This document shows positions 1-11,081 of a stretch of DNA of 64,000 bases, in pieces (within the stretch, counting starts at the first letter, position 1; each line of letters begins with the position of its first letter). The DNA is from Hymenoscyphus infarciens. Taxonomy: Eukaryota; Ascomycota; Leotiomycetes; Helotiales; Helotiaceae. Below the pieces are notes generated by a model. That model worked only from the letters and a program-made list of their open reading frames with translations, ran no database searches and was not told where the DNA came from. The stretch is from contig LLCB01000118.1 of NCBI GenBank assembly GCA_001414345.1, forward strand, positions 99,417 through 163,416. The letters are read 5' to 3'. Both the position numbers and the translations under genes were made by a program.

Positions 1-1
1 A

Positions 2-463
2 CCAACTGAGGAAGAACCCCCACCACTGGAAACACCAAGTACCGAACAGCCGACTGACAATAACAACGACTCAACGACCATTCTAGAAACAGCGACTTCC
101 CACGCCCTCGACCATCCCACTACCACCTTACCCTCCCAATCCACCTCATCATCCACCACAAAACAGCCAACCCTCCCCTCTCTCCGCACTTTCTTCCTCT
201 GGCATCAAAACCCACAACTCTGAAATAGCCTTTCTCCTCCGCTCGCCACCTCTTAGCGTCACAACAGTCACGTAGCACATCCTAGAAGTTGCGAGTTGGG
301 GGATGAAGAATGGGGGTGAGCGTGTGGGTGGGCAAGTAGATGGAATACCCATGGAGGATTCCCGAGTGAGAGAGGTACTAGGTGTGTGGAGGGATATGGG
401 GTTTAGTGATGCGCTTTGGGAGGGGCTAGAAAGTAAGTTAGGTGAGAAGTATGGGGATAAGTA
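2..463 (+). other. Possible 3' end of an unrecognised gene
   Basis: The window opens in a frame rich in Pro, Thr, Ser and acidic residues that stays open to a stop at 221-223. A second frame, open from 276 to a TAA at 461-463, ends in a charged tail (VREVLGVWRDMGFSDALWE) that looks like a real C-terminus. That second frame is also open from 87 to a TAG at 273-275, so one premature stop or one unresolved intron separates the halves. No GT donor with a good consensus was found to join them. Base use switches from C-rich to G-rich at about 250-300. I do not recognise the protein. It could be the end of a spliced gene, a decaying gene, or non-coding. Confidence 0.25.
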
Positions 464-1529
464 AACACCTCATTTATGAATGGTGTGAATGAAGGAGTGA
501 TGTGATGCATATACGACATTTGGATACAGGATTGGGGGATTGTATACATCAAAACAAACGTGATATCGGGCCTTGGGGTGGCGTTTAGGGTAAGGAGGTT
601 ATGAGGCATTTTATACGTCCAACCAAATTTTGCATTTTCTGGGGGTGGGAAACAACTCCGCACATAGGTAGAGGATAGATATATATTTTCAGCATTTTTC
701 AGCCAGTGTTCTCGCGCCGCTGGATCCTCATGAGATAGCTAGCGCCCATACGTTCCTAGTCATAGTTACTCCCACCGTCTTGCACTTGGTTGGTTTACTT
801 CACTTTAACAATTCAGAGCACCGGGCAGAAATCACATTCCGTGAACACCACTTTCTAGTCTCCGCAGTGATATGTTCTAATTCCACAGTCTGACTCTCCT
901 TGTCTGCTCCAGTTCTAAGTTTGTCATTAAACGTATGAGGTCCGAGGGTTGCTATGTGTGGTCTGTGGAGCGAATATATGTCTCGACTTCGGATTTCCCT
1001 ACAAGTAATGGAATAAAGACTTGATCTGCGTACCAAGTTCCTCTATTTTTCGAATCTTTTGGTATTTTTACGAGTTTGTTTAGAGTGCCCAGGTGGTAAA
1101 AAGTTCTGAGGTCCGAAAGCGGATATTAATTCCCTCCACGTACAGTAGCCAACAGTTCCCCAAATCCACTTTCAATTTTCTCCATTTCGAGAAAAGAGTC
1201 TCAATTTCTTTCGATCAATTTATCCACCACAGATTTGGAGCTATTTTGCAAACAATTATCATGATGCTATTTGATCTTAAGAGAGTGTATGCACACCGAT
1301 TGAAGTATTAACAAGAAGCAAAAGCTTACAAGTAAAAAAAGAAATCTATCGCTATTTGCACCACCATAACCACCACAATCATATCCGTTTTCTTCATCCA
1401 CTCGTCATATCGTTTATATTGTCTTTTCTCCTTCATCCTACACGCCATTTTTGTTTTTCGGACCATCTCTCCGCACATCAGCTAAACTGATTGAAACCAC
1501 CAATGAAAAGTGCTACCATAGCCAAGCCA
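464..1529. other. Intergenic; nothing convincing
   Basis: This stretch separates the possible gene end at 463 from the stop codon of the ornithine decarboxylase gene. It should hold that gene's 3' UTR and terminator. Only short open frames without recognisable protein features are seen on either strand, and composition is that of ordinary intergenic DNA without the RIP pattern seen further right. Confidence 0.5.
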
Positions 1530-2912
1530 TCAGTTCATGCCCAACAATGCCTTCGCTCCAGGTTCGCTCGCAACATAGATGACCTCGTGGGCATCACTGA
1601 AACCATTGAATCGAGTGGCAGAACACTTGGTATAAGCGCCCATTTCCTCAAAGTAAAGCCAATCACCCACATCCAGAGTTTGGTTGAAGCGAATGCTCTT
1701 GGAAATTTGGTCGATTCCATCACAAGTTGGACCCCAGATCGAATATTCAATTCCATCGGGAGAGGCCTGTGAGGCAATGGTGTCGTAGTAAGAGCAGCCG
1801 TCCGCGCGCAAGATCTGAGCAACTGGGTTTTGGTGATCGAACATGATGCTGGAAAAGTTGCCATATAGCCCATCGTTCATGTAAAGCATGTAGCTATTTT
1901 CGCCGTTTGCATGGTTCTTGATAGTGCGACGAGCGATAACGTGGCATGCGAGCGTGAATGCAGATGCAACATAGTAACGCCCAGGTTCGCCAATGACTTG
2001 GATGTTGGAAGGCATGTATTCGTCCAATGCTGAGCTGAGTACAGCGGCCATCTCATCAAAAGTGTCGCTAGAAAATCCACCACCAACATCGAGAGTATGG
2101 AATGAAAATCCGCGTGCTTCGGCTTGATCAAAGACAAGACGAGCGTCTTGGAGGGCCTTGATGAATGCAAGAGGATCCGAGGCTCCAGAGCCAACGTGGA
2201 AACTGACTCCTACAACATTGAGATCCAGTTCCTTCGCTAGAGCAAGAAGGTTGTCGGTTGTGTCCATGGCAGCCCCAAATTTGAGACTCAATTGGCACAA
2301 GCTGGAGGAATCATCAGTTGAAATTCGGAGGAATAATTCGGCTGCAGGAAAAAGCTTCTTGATTTTGTACAGCTCATCGGTGTTGTCGAATGTCATTTGT
2401 TTGACTCCTTGGGCAGCGGCATAACGAACGTAGGAGTTGGTCTTGCATGGCTGGGCATAGATAATACGGTGAGGCTCGACCCCGGATTTGAGGACTTGTT
2501 CGATTTCGGCTTTGGAGGCACAATCGAAACCCGTACCGAGCTCTGCTAAAAGTCGAATGACTTGGGGATCGGGGTTGCATTTGACAGCTGGACAACATTA
2601 GCACTAGTAGTTTCGGCAGCAGGACTCCAACGTACCATAAAATGGCTTGACTCTGGGCAAATTCTTCTTCCACCTCATGTGTTGCCTATAGACCTCGCCG
2701 AGATCAGCTACGAAGAAAGTATCTTCGTCGCCAGGCTCGCAGGCATCGTGATCGATGTTATCGACTCTCTCCTTCAGAGCATTTCCAATAAGTTGTTTGG
2801 GTATGTTCACGCCATTGAATTCAATGTAAGAACATTTCGATTTCTCGAAGTATGTTTCAAGACTTATAAGACTTGGTGTTTTGACGATGGTTTCGATGGC
2901 GGAAGGTGACAT
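1530..2912 (-). CDS. SPE1: Ornithine decarboxylase
   Basis: This gene encodes the PLP-dependent group IV (alanine-racemase-fold) enzyme that decarboxylates ornithine to putrescine, the first committed step of polyamine synthesis in the cytosol. Two exons, 2912-2636 and 2587-1530, flank a 48 nt GT-AG intron that contains a CTAAT branch site; joined they give 444 residues, normal for fungal ODC. Visible motifs: PLP lysine in FYAVKCNPD (K95, the codon for A93 is split by the intron), HVGSG near 223-227, DVGGGF near 259-264, GEPGRYY near 292-298 binding PLP phosphate, and the active-site cysteine in WGPTCDGID (C381) near the C-terminus. ATG at 2912 is the first in-frame ATG. The same frame is open further upstream and could be joined across an intron (3014-2964), but no ATG is found there, so the N-terminus is the only doubtful part. 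Confidence 0.95.
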
Positions 2913-3705
2913 ATCCTCAAAAAGATTCAAGGGTTTTAGGAAGTTGATTGGTCTGACAAATTTCTGTTAGCATGTTGTCTACACAACCCGGCGGAGGTGA
3001 CAAGAGAAGCTTACTTTTCTTTTATACTCTGAAGTTTTATTAGGGAGGTCTATATCGATCAGATCCTGAACTGATCTGACGAGGTCGGCTCGACTCTTCC
3101 TCTGCGAGAGGAAGAACCTCTAAACCCGTCCTATGCGGCAGCTGAGAAGTTGGGGACGGAATTGGGATGTTGGGGGTTGGGTCGAACAGAATTCGCTCAA
3201 GCTGCCTAGTTGACTGCGACAAAAGGAGGTGGACGAGTGTTGAGGATGTGCCGGTTGGGTCGTAGAGAGTAATCTTGATCAGAAACTAGGCTTGCGGCTG
3301 CGGGAGCCGTGTTGAAGAGAGGGTGCCTTTGATGTGATCAAAGGCCTTGGGAAGGTAAATTTGGAGATGATCCTAGATGGTCTGCGAGTGAATGGTTAGC
3401 ATGATTGGTGTTGTGAAATTCCCTCACTTTCCAATATAAATAGCCCGAGCCAAGTTGAGGCGAAGCGGGCAACGGGCACCTGGTAGGAGAGACGTACCAA
3501 GTTCAATGGGTAGGGGGTTTGTTTATTGAGAGTGTGAATCTCAAGAAACACGTCGATGGGGTTGGTGGCGATGTAGGTTGTTGCTTCGAGGAGAAGTAAA
3601 GGGCGGTGGATGGGATTTGTTGGCGGGGGAGGTACTGAATTTTCGTGGCGGTCATACGCTAGCGTACTTTAGCACTTTAGCCGCGATCGAGATCAGGGGA
3701 GACAG
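2913..3705 (-). promoter_or_regulatory. ODC 5' leader and promoter region
   Basis: On the minus strand two intron-like segments are visible upstream of the ODC start. One runs 3497-3382 (GTACGT donor, CTAAC-like branch, CTCGCAG acceptor); the other runs 3014-2964 (GTAAGC donor, CTAACAG acceptor). Between about 2974 and 3400 the strand has no ATG at all, so the presumed spliced leader is long and free of upstream ORFs. Long leaders are known for fungal ODC genes, which are repressed by polyamines. A TATTTATA-like stretch lies near 3438-3445. The true transcription start cannot be told from sequence. Confidence 0.45.
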
Positions 3706-4278
3706 TTGACGCTCCGAACATTATGTTTCGCTTCAACGCATCGCCGAAGTTTAAAAGCTGCTTCTAGAAGCCCAAGCAAATCCGTTCCGATCCTTTCGAA
3801 AACATATCAACGCCAAAATTCCTCATCTCACGACGTGGGTCTTACGTCTGTGGTTGAAAAGGAGTTGCTGAACTCGACCGGCTTGGAATCTTTCTCTCCG
3901 TCGCTTCGCTATACTCCAGTTTGTGCGCACCCACCAGAAAGCACCAGGGATCCCGGATCTGCATATATCATGATACTCGAGTACGCGCCCGGAGAGAAGT
4001 TCCTGGAATCAACACCAGCTACGTTTTGCAATTTTTTGAGCCAAACAAAGGAGAATGGGATCACGCAACTCCGAATTTCGATTAAAATTCTTGACCACCA
4101 ACCAACGCGCTACGAACAGATACCCAACGTCCGCAGTCTCTTCAATGGCTGTGCGATCACAAGTCATGTCCTCGAAAAAAGGACTAGCGCAAGAACAACC
4201 CTCATTTTCGATGAACCAGGCGCAAGCCGTGTGTTTAGAAGAATCTATTTCCGTCTTATTTCAGACCTGTTGTTCTAG
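3706..4278 (+). CDS. Doubtful hypothetical ORF
   Basis: An open frame of about 190 codons, with no ATG at its left end (it opens near 3672 and the first candidate start is TTG). Its N-terminal part is Arg/Ser/Lys-rich, resembling a mitochondrial presequence. The rest (for example ILEYAPGEKFLES) has no family I recognise. A real gene would need an upstream exon, and none is evident in the short space before the ODC promoter. It may be an exon of a gene with unresolved structure, or a chance ORF. Confidence 0.22.
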   Translation: MTLRTLCFASTHRRSLKAASRSPSKSVPILSKTYQRQNSSSHDVGLTSVVEKELLNSTGLESFSPSLRYTPVCAHPPESTRDPGSAYIMILEYAPGEKFLESTPATFCNFLSQTKENGITQLRISIKILDHQPTRYEQIPNVRSLFNGCAITSHVLEKRTSARTTLIFDEPGASRVFRRIYFRLISDLLF

Positions 4279-4450
4279 AGTTGTAGGATGACGGACTAAA
4301 GATGAGAAGACATGTATATCATATACTTCATAGACCATTTCCTAAATCTGCGGGTACAGTGTTTATACGACTACCGATTCATTTCTCAGCACTTTATTCG
4401 TTGACTTTTTATACACTTTATCTAAAGCTCTCCATAACATCGCAACAGAA

Positions 4451-5250
4451 TATGGGAAAGGAAGAAAACATGCTCTCTAAGCAAACTGTCTATATTGACG
4501 ATGTGTTGCTCAACGTGGAGCAAAGAATTATCGTCCTGTGCAAGGCTTTTGACCCCTACGATGCAAACTCGGACACTGAGTAGAGAGGACCGAAGGATTG
4601 GGATTTTCGACAGGTTACAAATGTCTCTCATGGAAGAAATCATGGTTACTTGCAGGTCTGAGATGTATATCCGAGCTGTTGATTTTCGTCTACTTGAAAG
4701 GACCATGCCCATGTTCCTGGGTCAACTTTCATCGCGATTTTCCGTTGCACTGAGGCATGATGACTGGAGAAATTTTGTCGCTTGGGTAAAGACGACTCTG
4801 GACCACGATGTCTTAAGAGCACTCGGGCACGCTGCTCGCGTAAGACAAGAGTTTATGGAAACCGGGGATCAATTTGGGGGAGTCTCCTTGCTCCTTTTCA
4901 AAGGGGATGATATGCTTGCCAGCATCCAAAAGATATCGCCGGAGAAGCTTGAATGGCTGGAATGGAAACAGAACGGGCCATGGCAGAGCTATTGGCGTTA
5001 CTCTCTGACCAAGAATTCCGAGTGGTCCAGCTACTCGGTATCTGTACCTAAGATCTTCAAAGTACAGATGGATGGCGAGGTCGAGAAGAATCATAATATA
5101 CCCCTTTTACCATGTTTGTTTAGCCTACCCCTATGCTTAGGACGAAGTTGCGACCGCTCTCGCCATGTTGTCTTTCGACACACTTGTGCGCTAGCAGGAC
5201 GAATACTCAAGTCTCTCAAGACTGCCTCTTTCTCTTCTAAAGACGCTTGA
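4451..5250 (+). CDS. Hypothetical protein, structure uncertain
   Basis: ATG at 4451 opens a 43-codon frame ending in TAG at 4580. A second frame, open from 4495 with its first ATG at 4501, runs to TGA at 5250 and carries a protein-like sequence of about 249 residues with regular hydrophobic/charged alternation (REDRRIGIFDRLQMSLMEE, then LRHDDWRNFVAWVKTTLDH). The two frames overlap, as if a frameshift or small unresolved intron separated the N-terminal piece from the body. The last ~50 codons, after 5090, look less protein-like and may include an intron: a TTAG acceptor-like site occurs near 5140. I do not recognise a domain. The gene may be lineage-specific, or decaying. Confidence 0.35.
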
Positions 5251-5554
5251 CACTCACTACTGGAGATGATTTGATACTCTGTTTTCTGAACAGCAAACCC
5301 TTCACGTGGAAAAGAATCTAAGGCTGCGAGATGCCAAGAAAAAAGCTCACAAGGAGTGCATGAACCTCGGCGCCCACTTCCCCACGTTTTCCCTCAGAAG
5401 CAGGTGAGCTCTTCCCCAACATGCGCCTCTCAAAGCCTCTCTTTCTTGGCATGCCCTCTCTTCTCTCCTTTCATTATATACTTCCGCCTTGAGTACCTAG
5501 ACCTCTCTTTATCAATTGATAATTACAATAAGCAATCAAACTTCCCTCAACACC
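5251..5554 (+). promoter_or_regulatory. Upstream region of nitronate monooxygenase gene
   Basis: This is the gap between the hypothetical ORF and the ATG at 5555. It is pyrimidine-rich from about 5415 to 5515 (repeated CTCTC/TTCTC runs) with a TATATA-like motif near 5475. Such CT-rich tracts are common just upstream of transcription starts in filamentous fungi. The start codon context is CACC-ATG-G, a good fungal context. Confidence 0.4.
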
Positions 5555-6735
5555 ATGGGACCTATAGCCACCCCCCTCTCAACCCTTCTGGGCATTGAAC
5601 ATCCAATTCTGCTAGCGGGAATGGCCCGTACCTCTGGTAAGTAATCAATTTACCCAGAGCTCAAGTGTTGGATCAGAGGCCTCAAGCCATATCCCCCCTC
5701 GCTTCAACCACCCAACACAACAACCAAAACACACATCTCAATCCCTCAAGAACACAAAACTAATTCCCATCAGGTGGTCCCTTAGCAGCAGCAGTCTCCA
5801 ACGCCGGCGGATTGGGCTGCATAGGAGGTCTTGGATATACACCAGAGCAACTACGAGAAATAATCCACTCCCTAAAAGCCTCTCTCTCCTCCCCTCACCT
5901 CCCCTTCGGCGTCGACCTCGCCCTCCCAAAAGTCGGCGAAGGAGCCCGAAAAACAAACCACGATTACACACACGGCCAACTCGACGACCTAATAACAGTA
6001 ACCATAGAAGAGGGTGCAAAACTCTTCATATCTGCCGTTGGTGTGCCCCCAAAATATATCATTGAGAGATTACATGATGCCGGGATTTTGGTGATGAATA
6101 TGGTGGGACATCCTAAGCATGCGAAGAAAGCGTTGGATGCGGGGGTTGATATTGTGTGCGCACAGGGAGGGGAGGGGGGAGGACATACGGGGGATGTGCC
6201 GAATTCTATTTTGATTCCTGCTGTGGTTGATGTTGCGAGGTTGTATAAGCCTAAGATGTTGAAGGGGGAAACTGCTTTGGTTGTTGCAGCAGGAGGAATA
6301 TATAACGGGCGAAGTCTGGCGAGCAGCTTAATGCAGGGAGCTGCTGGTGTCTGGGTAGGAACAAGATTCGTGGCTTGTACGGAGGCGGGGTGTAGTGAGC
6401 AGCATAAAGAGAGTGTGGTGAGTGCAAGGTTTGAGGATACGATGAGGACTTTAGCCGTTAGTGGAAGACCGTTGAGGGTTAGGAGGAATGAGTGGATTGA
6501 TAAGTGGGAAGCTCAGCCGGAGAAGATTAAGGAGTTGACGGAGAAGGGCGTCGTTCCTATTGAGTATGATTTTGATCAGGGGAATGAGGTAGATATTCCT
6601 CATTTGATGGGTGTTGTTGCTGGTGTCATTGATGAGATAAAGCCGGCGAAGGCTATCGTGGATGAGATGGTTGGGGAAGCGGTCGAGATGTTGAAACAGG
6701 GCCAGACTTTCTTGGGTGGGAAAAGTAAGTTGTGA
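5555..6735 (+). CDS. Nitronate monooxygenase (2-nitropropane dioxygenase family)
   Basis: This encodes an FMN-dependent TIM-barrel flavoenzyme that oxidises alkyl nitronates (such as propionate-3-nitronate) to the carbonyl compound plus nitrite. Exons 5555-5636 and 5774-6735, separated by a 137 nt intron (GTAAGT donor, CATCAG acceptor), give 347 residues, the usual size. Motifs: PILLAGMARTSGG at the N-terminus, where the intron splits a Gly codon; GGLGCIGG near 38-45; AQGGEGGGHTGD near 157-168 with the catalytic-type His at about 165; AAGGI near 199-203; and VWVGTRF near 220-226 for FMN phosphate binding. There is no obvious signal or peroxisomal tail (it ends SKL, so a PTS1 peroxisomal signal is in fact plausible). 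Codon endings switch abruptly from A/C to G/T near 6,050. Confidence 0.93.
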
Positions 6736-7119
6736 TTGTAACCATATATACCAATTTAGTCAATACCAATTTTTTGTATAAATCCCCGACTTGTCTTGTA
6801 GGATATACGATTAGCAAAACACGAAAAGAAATGCTCGCTCATTTCCGAGTACATGCACATGTATAAAAGGAGAGAGAGAGAGCAAGAAGAAAAGTATACG
6901 ATTAGGCTTTCTTTCTAAAGATCTTTCTTGCATTTCGCCTAGATTGCTCACCATTACCAACCTTCCAAGAGTTCCAGCAGCGAGCACTTCGCATACTTTT
7001 ATGACGCCATTCATATGCCCACCATTTACAAGTTCCCATAATAACCACCCAAAAGACTATGCTCCTAACCCAATAGAAAAAATTGAAATTACTCCTTTCC
7101 TATTATCCACAGCTCCCTC
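6736..7119. other. Convergent intergenic region
   Basis: This is the shared 3' region of the nitronate monooxygenase gene (+) and the 438-residue gene (-). It contains a short GA run near 6870-6885 and AT-rich stretches suited to polyadenylation on both strands. No further gene is seen. Confidence 0.5.
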
Positions 7120-8436
7120 TCAGCCAAAATTCGGTAACCTTGCAGGTACGAACTCACTCCCTGACTGATCCTCATTCGAAGATTCGCTCTTCATATCATC
7201 TTTGTTTGATGTGGTGGGTATATATTCTGTATCTTCAGTATCATCGACTTCAACATCCACAGCGGGTGAGTCTTCAACTGGACCTTTGTTTTCCGACATA
7301 GATACTGTGGTATCTTCAACATGAAGTCCACGTTCCATTGCTAGTCTTGCAGCAGCTTGTCGCTTTCTTTCCACCTCGTCATCTTCTTCCCGTCTGACTC
7401 TTTCCTCTTCTTGCTGTAAATCCGTCAATGAAGGCGCATCAACTCCATCTGGAGAAGAGATATCAGGATTATCCGCTAGAGATGTTGCTGAAGCAGCATT
7501 AACCCCGGCCAAAGTGAATACTGATTGTGATGAAGCGGCTCTCCTAGACATGGTTCTTGATGTATTTCTCAATCCTGCTGGTCTTTTGCCCTTGCTACTT
7601 CGTGTCTTTCCGCTGCTCTTATCGTCCGTATTTGAATTCGTTCCTCGTCTTTCCAGAACCATCGCAAATTCGTCGGGCAGTGGAACTGCATCGTCCTCTC
7701 CATCACTGGGAAACAAATCTCCCCGCGACCGGAATGAGTCTGACGTCTCGCCAGAGCTCGTCGTCGAACTTCGCTGCCTCCTGTGTCCCTTATCATGCGG
7801 TCCATCATTATCACTCTCGTCATCCGGCATCAACGGCTCCCCCTCCTCGTCCACATATTCCGACCTCGAAGCCCCAGGATGCTCCTGCAGATCTGCCGCA
7901 CTAGGTTTATATCTCAGCGTCCCCCCAAGTTTGAAAGGCAACCGCCCCAGAAACCCCAAACTATTCGTACTCGGGATAATAGTCGGATCAGGTTCCAAAC
8001 TCTTCCGTCCGGGTCTGTTCCTCGTCCCATAACTCATCCCCCTCTTCCTGCTCGGCGCCTGATCGCTAACACCCTTATTCCCACTACGCGATCCGCTACC
8101 CGCAAGCAATCGATCCAATTCATCATTTCCCCAGCCCCCCAACACACCACCTACACCCTCATCTTCATCCCAATCATCGTAGAAGTCAAAACTAAGTTCC
8201 GCTCTCCCTCTCGTGCGTCCCCTTTCTCTCAATCGCCTGGCGCGCTCGTCGCGATCGGGGAAACAGGCTCCGGTACATTGTTCGAAGCCCGACGCGATGG
8301 AGGATAGACAAGGGTGTATATATCGATGTTGAAAGGTCCAGATACCAGCAGCAGCCGTTTCCGTCGCGGATTCCGCATTCTGCGAGAACTGGTTCCAGGT
8401 TTGTCGGATGCGAGGATCTTCAAGTAGAGGTGCCAT
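7120..8436 (-). CDS. Conserved-looking acidic low-complexity protein
   Basis: One uninterrupted ORF of 438 residues starts at ATG 8436; the frame is open further upstream but only with a TTG. The N-terminal ~70 residues look folded (MAPLLEDPRIRQTWNQF, then an aromatic/cysteine-containing segment GFEQCTGACFPDRDERARR). After that the protein is Ser/Asp/Glu/Arg-rich and probably disordered: DFYDDWDEDEG near 101-111, basic clusters, and a Ser/Thr stretch near 220-245. Near 350-380 a strongly charged helix with EEERVRREEDDEVERKRQ could form a coiled coil. No signal peptide or membrane segment is apparent. I do not recognise a named family. The composition suggests a regulatory or scaffold protein, but that is inference. 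Confidence 0.75.
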   Translation of the reverse strand: MAPLLEDPRIRQTWNQFSQNAESATETAAAGIWTFQHRYIHPCLSSIASGFEQCTGACFPDRDERARRLRERGRTRGRAELSFDFYDDWDEDEGVGGVLGGWGNDELDRLLAGSGSRSGNKGVSDQAPSRKRGMSYGTRNRPGRKSLEPDPTIIPSTNSLGFLGRLPFKLGGTLRYKPSAADLQEHPGASRSEYVDEEGEPLMPDDESDNDGPHDKGHRRQRSSTTSSGETSDSFRSRGDLFPSDGEDDAVPLPDEFAMVLERRGTNSNTDDKSSGKTRSSKGKRPAGLRNTSRTMSRRAASSQSVFTLAGVNAASATSLADNPDISSPDGVDAPSLTDLQQEEERVRREEDDEVERKRQAAARLAMERGLHVEDTTVSMSENKGPVEDSPAVDVEVDDTEDTEYIPTTSNKDDMKSESSNEDQSGSEFVPARLPNFG

Positions 8437-9071
8437 GTTGATAGTTTCCGTCTGAAGTGAGTCTAGATTCCAGCTGTCTGTTCTGGGAAGATGTCTCAAG
8501 ATTGGGTGATTGATAGGTCGACTAAACTATTGCGACCTGGTCCTCAATTCGTGGGCTCGTGGATACAAGCAACGAGGCATATCCGTCAACTTGGGCTTTG
8601 GAGGGGTTCACGGGGTTGTGGAGTATCTCCATGCTTTTGGGCGGCTTGGACTCTCCGGGGCCTGATGCCGCTAATGTTTTAGCGTATCCGAATATAGTCC
8701 GGGGTCTTTCCCGTCGGTTGCGCTGTGGCGAGGCTGTAAGGCTGAGTTGAACAGCCAGAGGCCAATTGAACAAAATGTCCCAAACCCCTTTTGACCCAAG
8801 TATAGTGATGCTTTTAGTAAAAGGGGCTGTCGAGGTCCATCAGCAAAAACAAGCAGGAAAAGTTCTCTACGCTATTTTCTTGTCACGTTCAATATCTGAA
8901 GACTTCCATCATCGTTGCGCTGCCACGAGACCCCATATCGGTGCTTCGTCACTTCACTTATACTTTTGTATGAACATACATGACTACAGTATAGGCGATT
9001 TACAGTCAGTATGTGAATACGGAGCTCATAACGCTGATTGTAACGTGCTACTCGCTCAACTTAAGATACAA
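8437..9071. other. Intergenic between two minus-strand genes
   Basis: This stretch holds the promoter and leader of the 438-residue gene (from 8437) and the 3' end of the taxilin gene (to 9071). A 120-codon plus-strand frame at 8766-9128 has no ATG at its left end and runs into the taxilin coding region on the other strand, so I do not count it as a gene. Confidence 0.5.
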
Positions 9072-11081
9072 TTAATGCTTAATGCCATTTGCAGTAACAG
9101 TAGCAGCAACGAGCCCATTAGCAGCTGAGAGTGGTGCAGGAGGAGGGACGGGACCAAACGGTTTTGCCGCTTGTTGAAGATGCAATTCCTCCTCGGTGTC
9201 TTCATCGTACTCTCCCTCCTCACTACCCTCTTCATCTCCATCCTCGGCCTCTTCGTCCTCATACTCGTACTCACTCTCCGTGCCCTCCATATCCCCTTCT
9301 CGGAATTCCCCTTCGACACTTCCTTCAGCCATTCCCATCATACCACCGGCTACGCCCCTGCCTTGCTTCTGCATTTGATTGATGATACTCGTTAGCTTAT
9401 CATTCTTTTTGCGCAAAGCTTCTTGATCTTCATTGCTCTTTGTTCGTTCTTGGGCCATCTTTAGGATATTCTGGTTGGTCAAATCGTGCTTCCGGGTAAG
9501 ATTCATATTTTCCTTTTCCAGTCGCTTGGTCTTCTTAGACATGTCTTCCATTTCCTTTCGGAAGGTAAGAAATAAGTCATTACTGTTGTTGAGAGTATCC
9601 TCGACCTAGGAAACTATTAGTCCCGCCCGCAACCTGTACTTGAAAAATTGGATAGTGTGTACCCAATTCAAAAAAGCGCCTGGGCTTACCTGTTTGAACT
9701 TCTCGACGTAAATATTAAGTTGATTTCGAAGCTCATTTTCGGTTTTAGAGAAGGTCAAAACCTGGGTGTTCAGGGCTTTCGATCGAGAAACTTCCGCCTC
9801 GGCTGCCTTGCGTTCGCGGTCGAATCTTGCCATATTATATTGTACTTCTAGTTCCTTGGCGCGCATGAGAGAGTGAAAATGGAGCTCTCTCAACTCATAC
9901 TGATCGATCAATGATTTGAAGCGTTGTTTAAATCTATACTGGTTAGAATAATTTCTTGGATGAGGATCAGCGTTTCACGAACAAATCTTCCACCTCTATA
10001 TTAACAATCTGCGCCTGCGGGTGATCCTTTGCCTCTTGGTAGTCTTGGAGTTGCCATAGGAGTTGCCTGAACTTTTCATCCCAAGATTCATGACTGCTTT
10101 TCTCGGAATCCTGGTAACCTCTGTTCTCGGCCTATTTTAAGCTGTCAGTACTTGGACCAGCCAGAAGCGCAAATTCCAAATCGAACCTTCAACTTGTTGT
10201 TCTCCTTTTGCAATTCTCTACACAAAGTTTCCAGCTTCTGCTTCATACTGGTCTGTTTGCTGAGTTCGTTCGTCCTTTGATCCTTTTCCTTTTGCAATTC
10301 ATCTGCCCGTTTCTGATTCTTCCGGCTCTTTCGCTCCCATCGTTTTACATCGGTCAGGTGTTCGGTGACTCGTTTCTGAAGGAAATCAATCTTCTGCAAG
10401 TCGTCCATCTTCGAGGTAAGAGTGTTGAGTTCGCGATTTGCTCGTTTGACCTCTCGTTCTTCATTATACGTTAGCAAAATATCGCCATCTCAACACCTAG
10501 TAGCAAAAAATGTGCAAACTTCAATCTACGTTTGTCCTCCTATGAGGAGGCGGCATGTCCCCACAGCTAGATGAATGTGCTTGGAACTCGCAACGGCTTC
10601 TTGACATTGGAGAGCACGACCGTGGCCTTGCCACAGCTCGCCTTATGTTTGCCCATTACGTTTCCCTCTCTCCCAAATTCTGTGCAACTCGATTTGTTCT
10701 TTGGAGAGACCGGCAAAGTGTCCCCCGTACGAAAAGCACACTTGCCACCTGGTGGGGAAAAATTCAAGCGCATGGAGTATCAAAAGGGCAAGACCAACCA
10801 ATTTCGGCCTCCTGCTCCTTGTCCTCGGCAGCTCCCAGTTCCAACTGCGAGATCTTTGCGGCGAGCAATTTCGAGGTTTCGTTTGGGTCCGTCGCTTTCT
10901 TCTGCTTTCCTTTTTTGGCCGCATTTGCCGCTCCGGAGTGTTGGTGCGAACCGGCATCGTGATGGTGGTGATTGTGTCCGTTCGTATAGGGGGGATCGGT
11001 ATGCGAATGGTTGGTAGGAATGGATGAGGGTCTCGAGCTCGCAGGTACTGAGGTGGTCGTGGGATTGACGGTGGTCGACAT
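9072..11081 (-). CDS. Taxilin (myosin-like coiled-coil protein)
   Basis: Taxilins are long coiled-coil proteins; the animal members bind syntaxins and act in vesicle traffic. Five exons fit in phase: 11081-10799, 10458-10187, 10131-9983, 9933-9690 and 9605-9072. The introns are 340, 55, 49 and 84 nt, all GT-AG, and the product is 493 residues. The N-terminus is disordered and His/Thr/Ser-rich (HNHHHHD). From about residue 95 to 430 it is a near-continuous coiled coil with family hallmarks: QKLETLCRELQKENNKLK, then RFKSLIDQYELRELHFHSL, then FRKEMEDMSKKTKRLEKENM. The tail is very acidic (EYEYEDEEAED). The first intron is much longer than the others, so an extra small exon there cannot be excluded, though the phases close without one. 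It is divergent from CYM1 on the other strand. Confidence 0.9.

Noticed and set aside
403..663. Minus-strand ORF of 86 codons
   Set aside because: Random-looking composition, overlaps the more protein-like plus-strand tail, no homology I know.
8766..9128. Plus-strand ORF of 120 codons between two minus-strand genes
   Set aside because: No ATG at its left end, runs antisense into the taxilin coding region, no recognisable domain.
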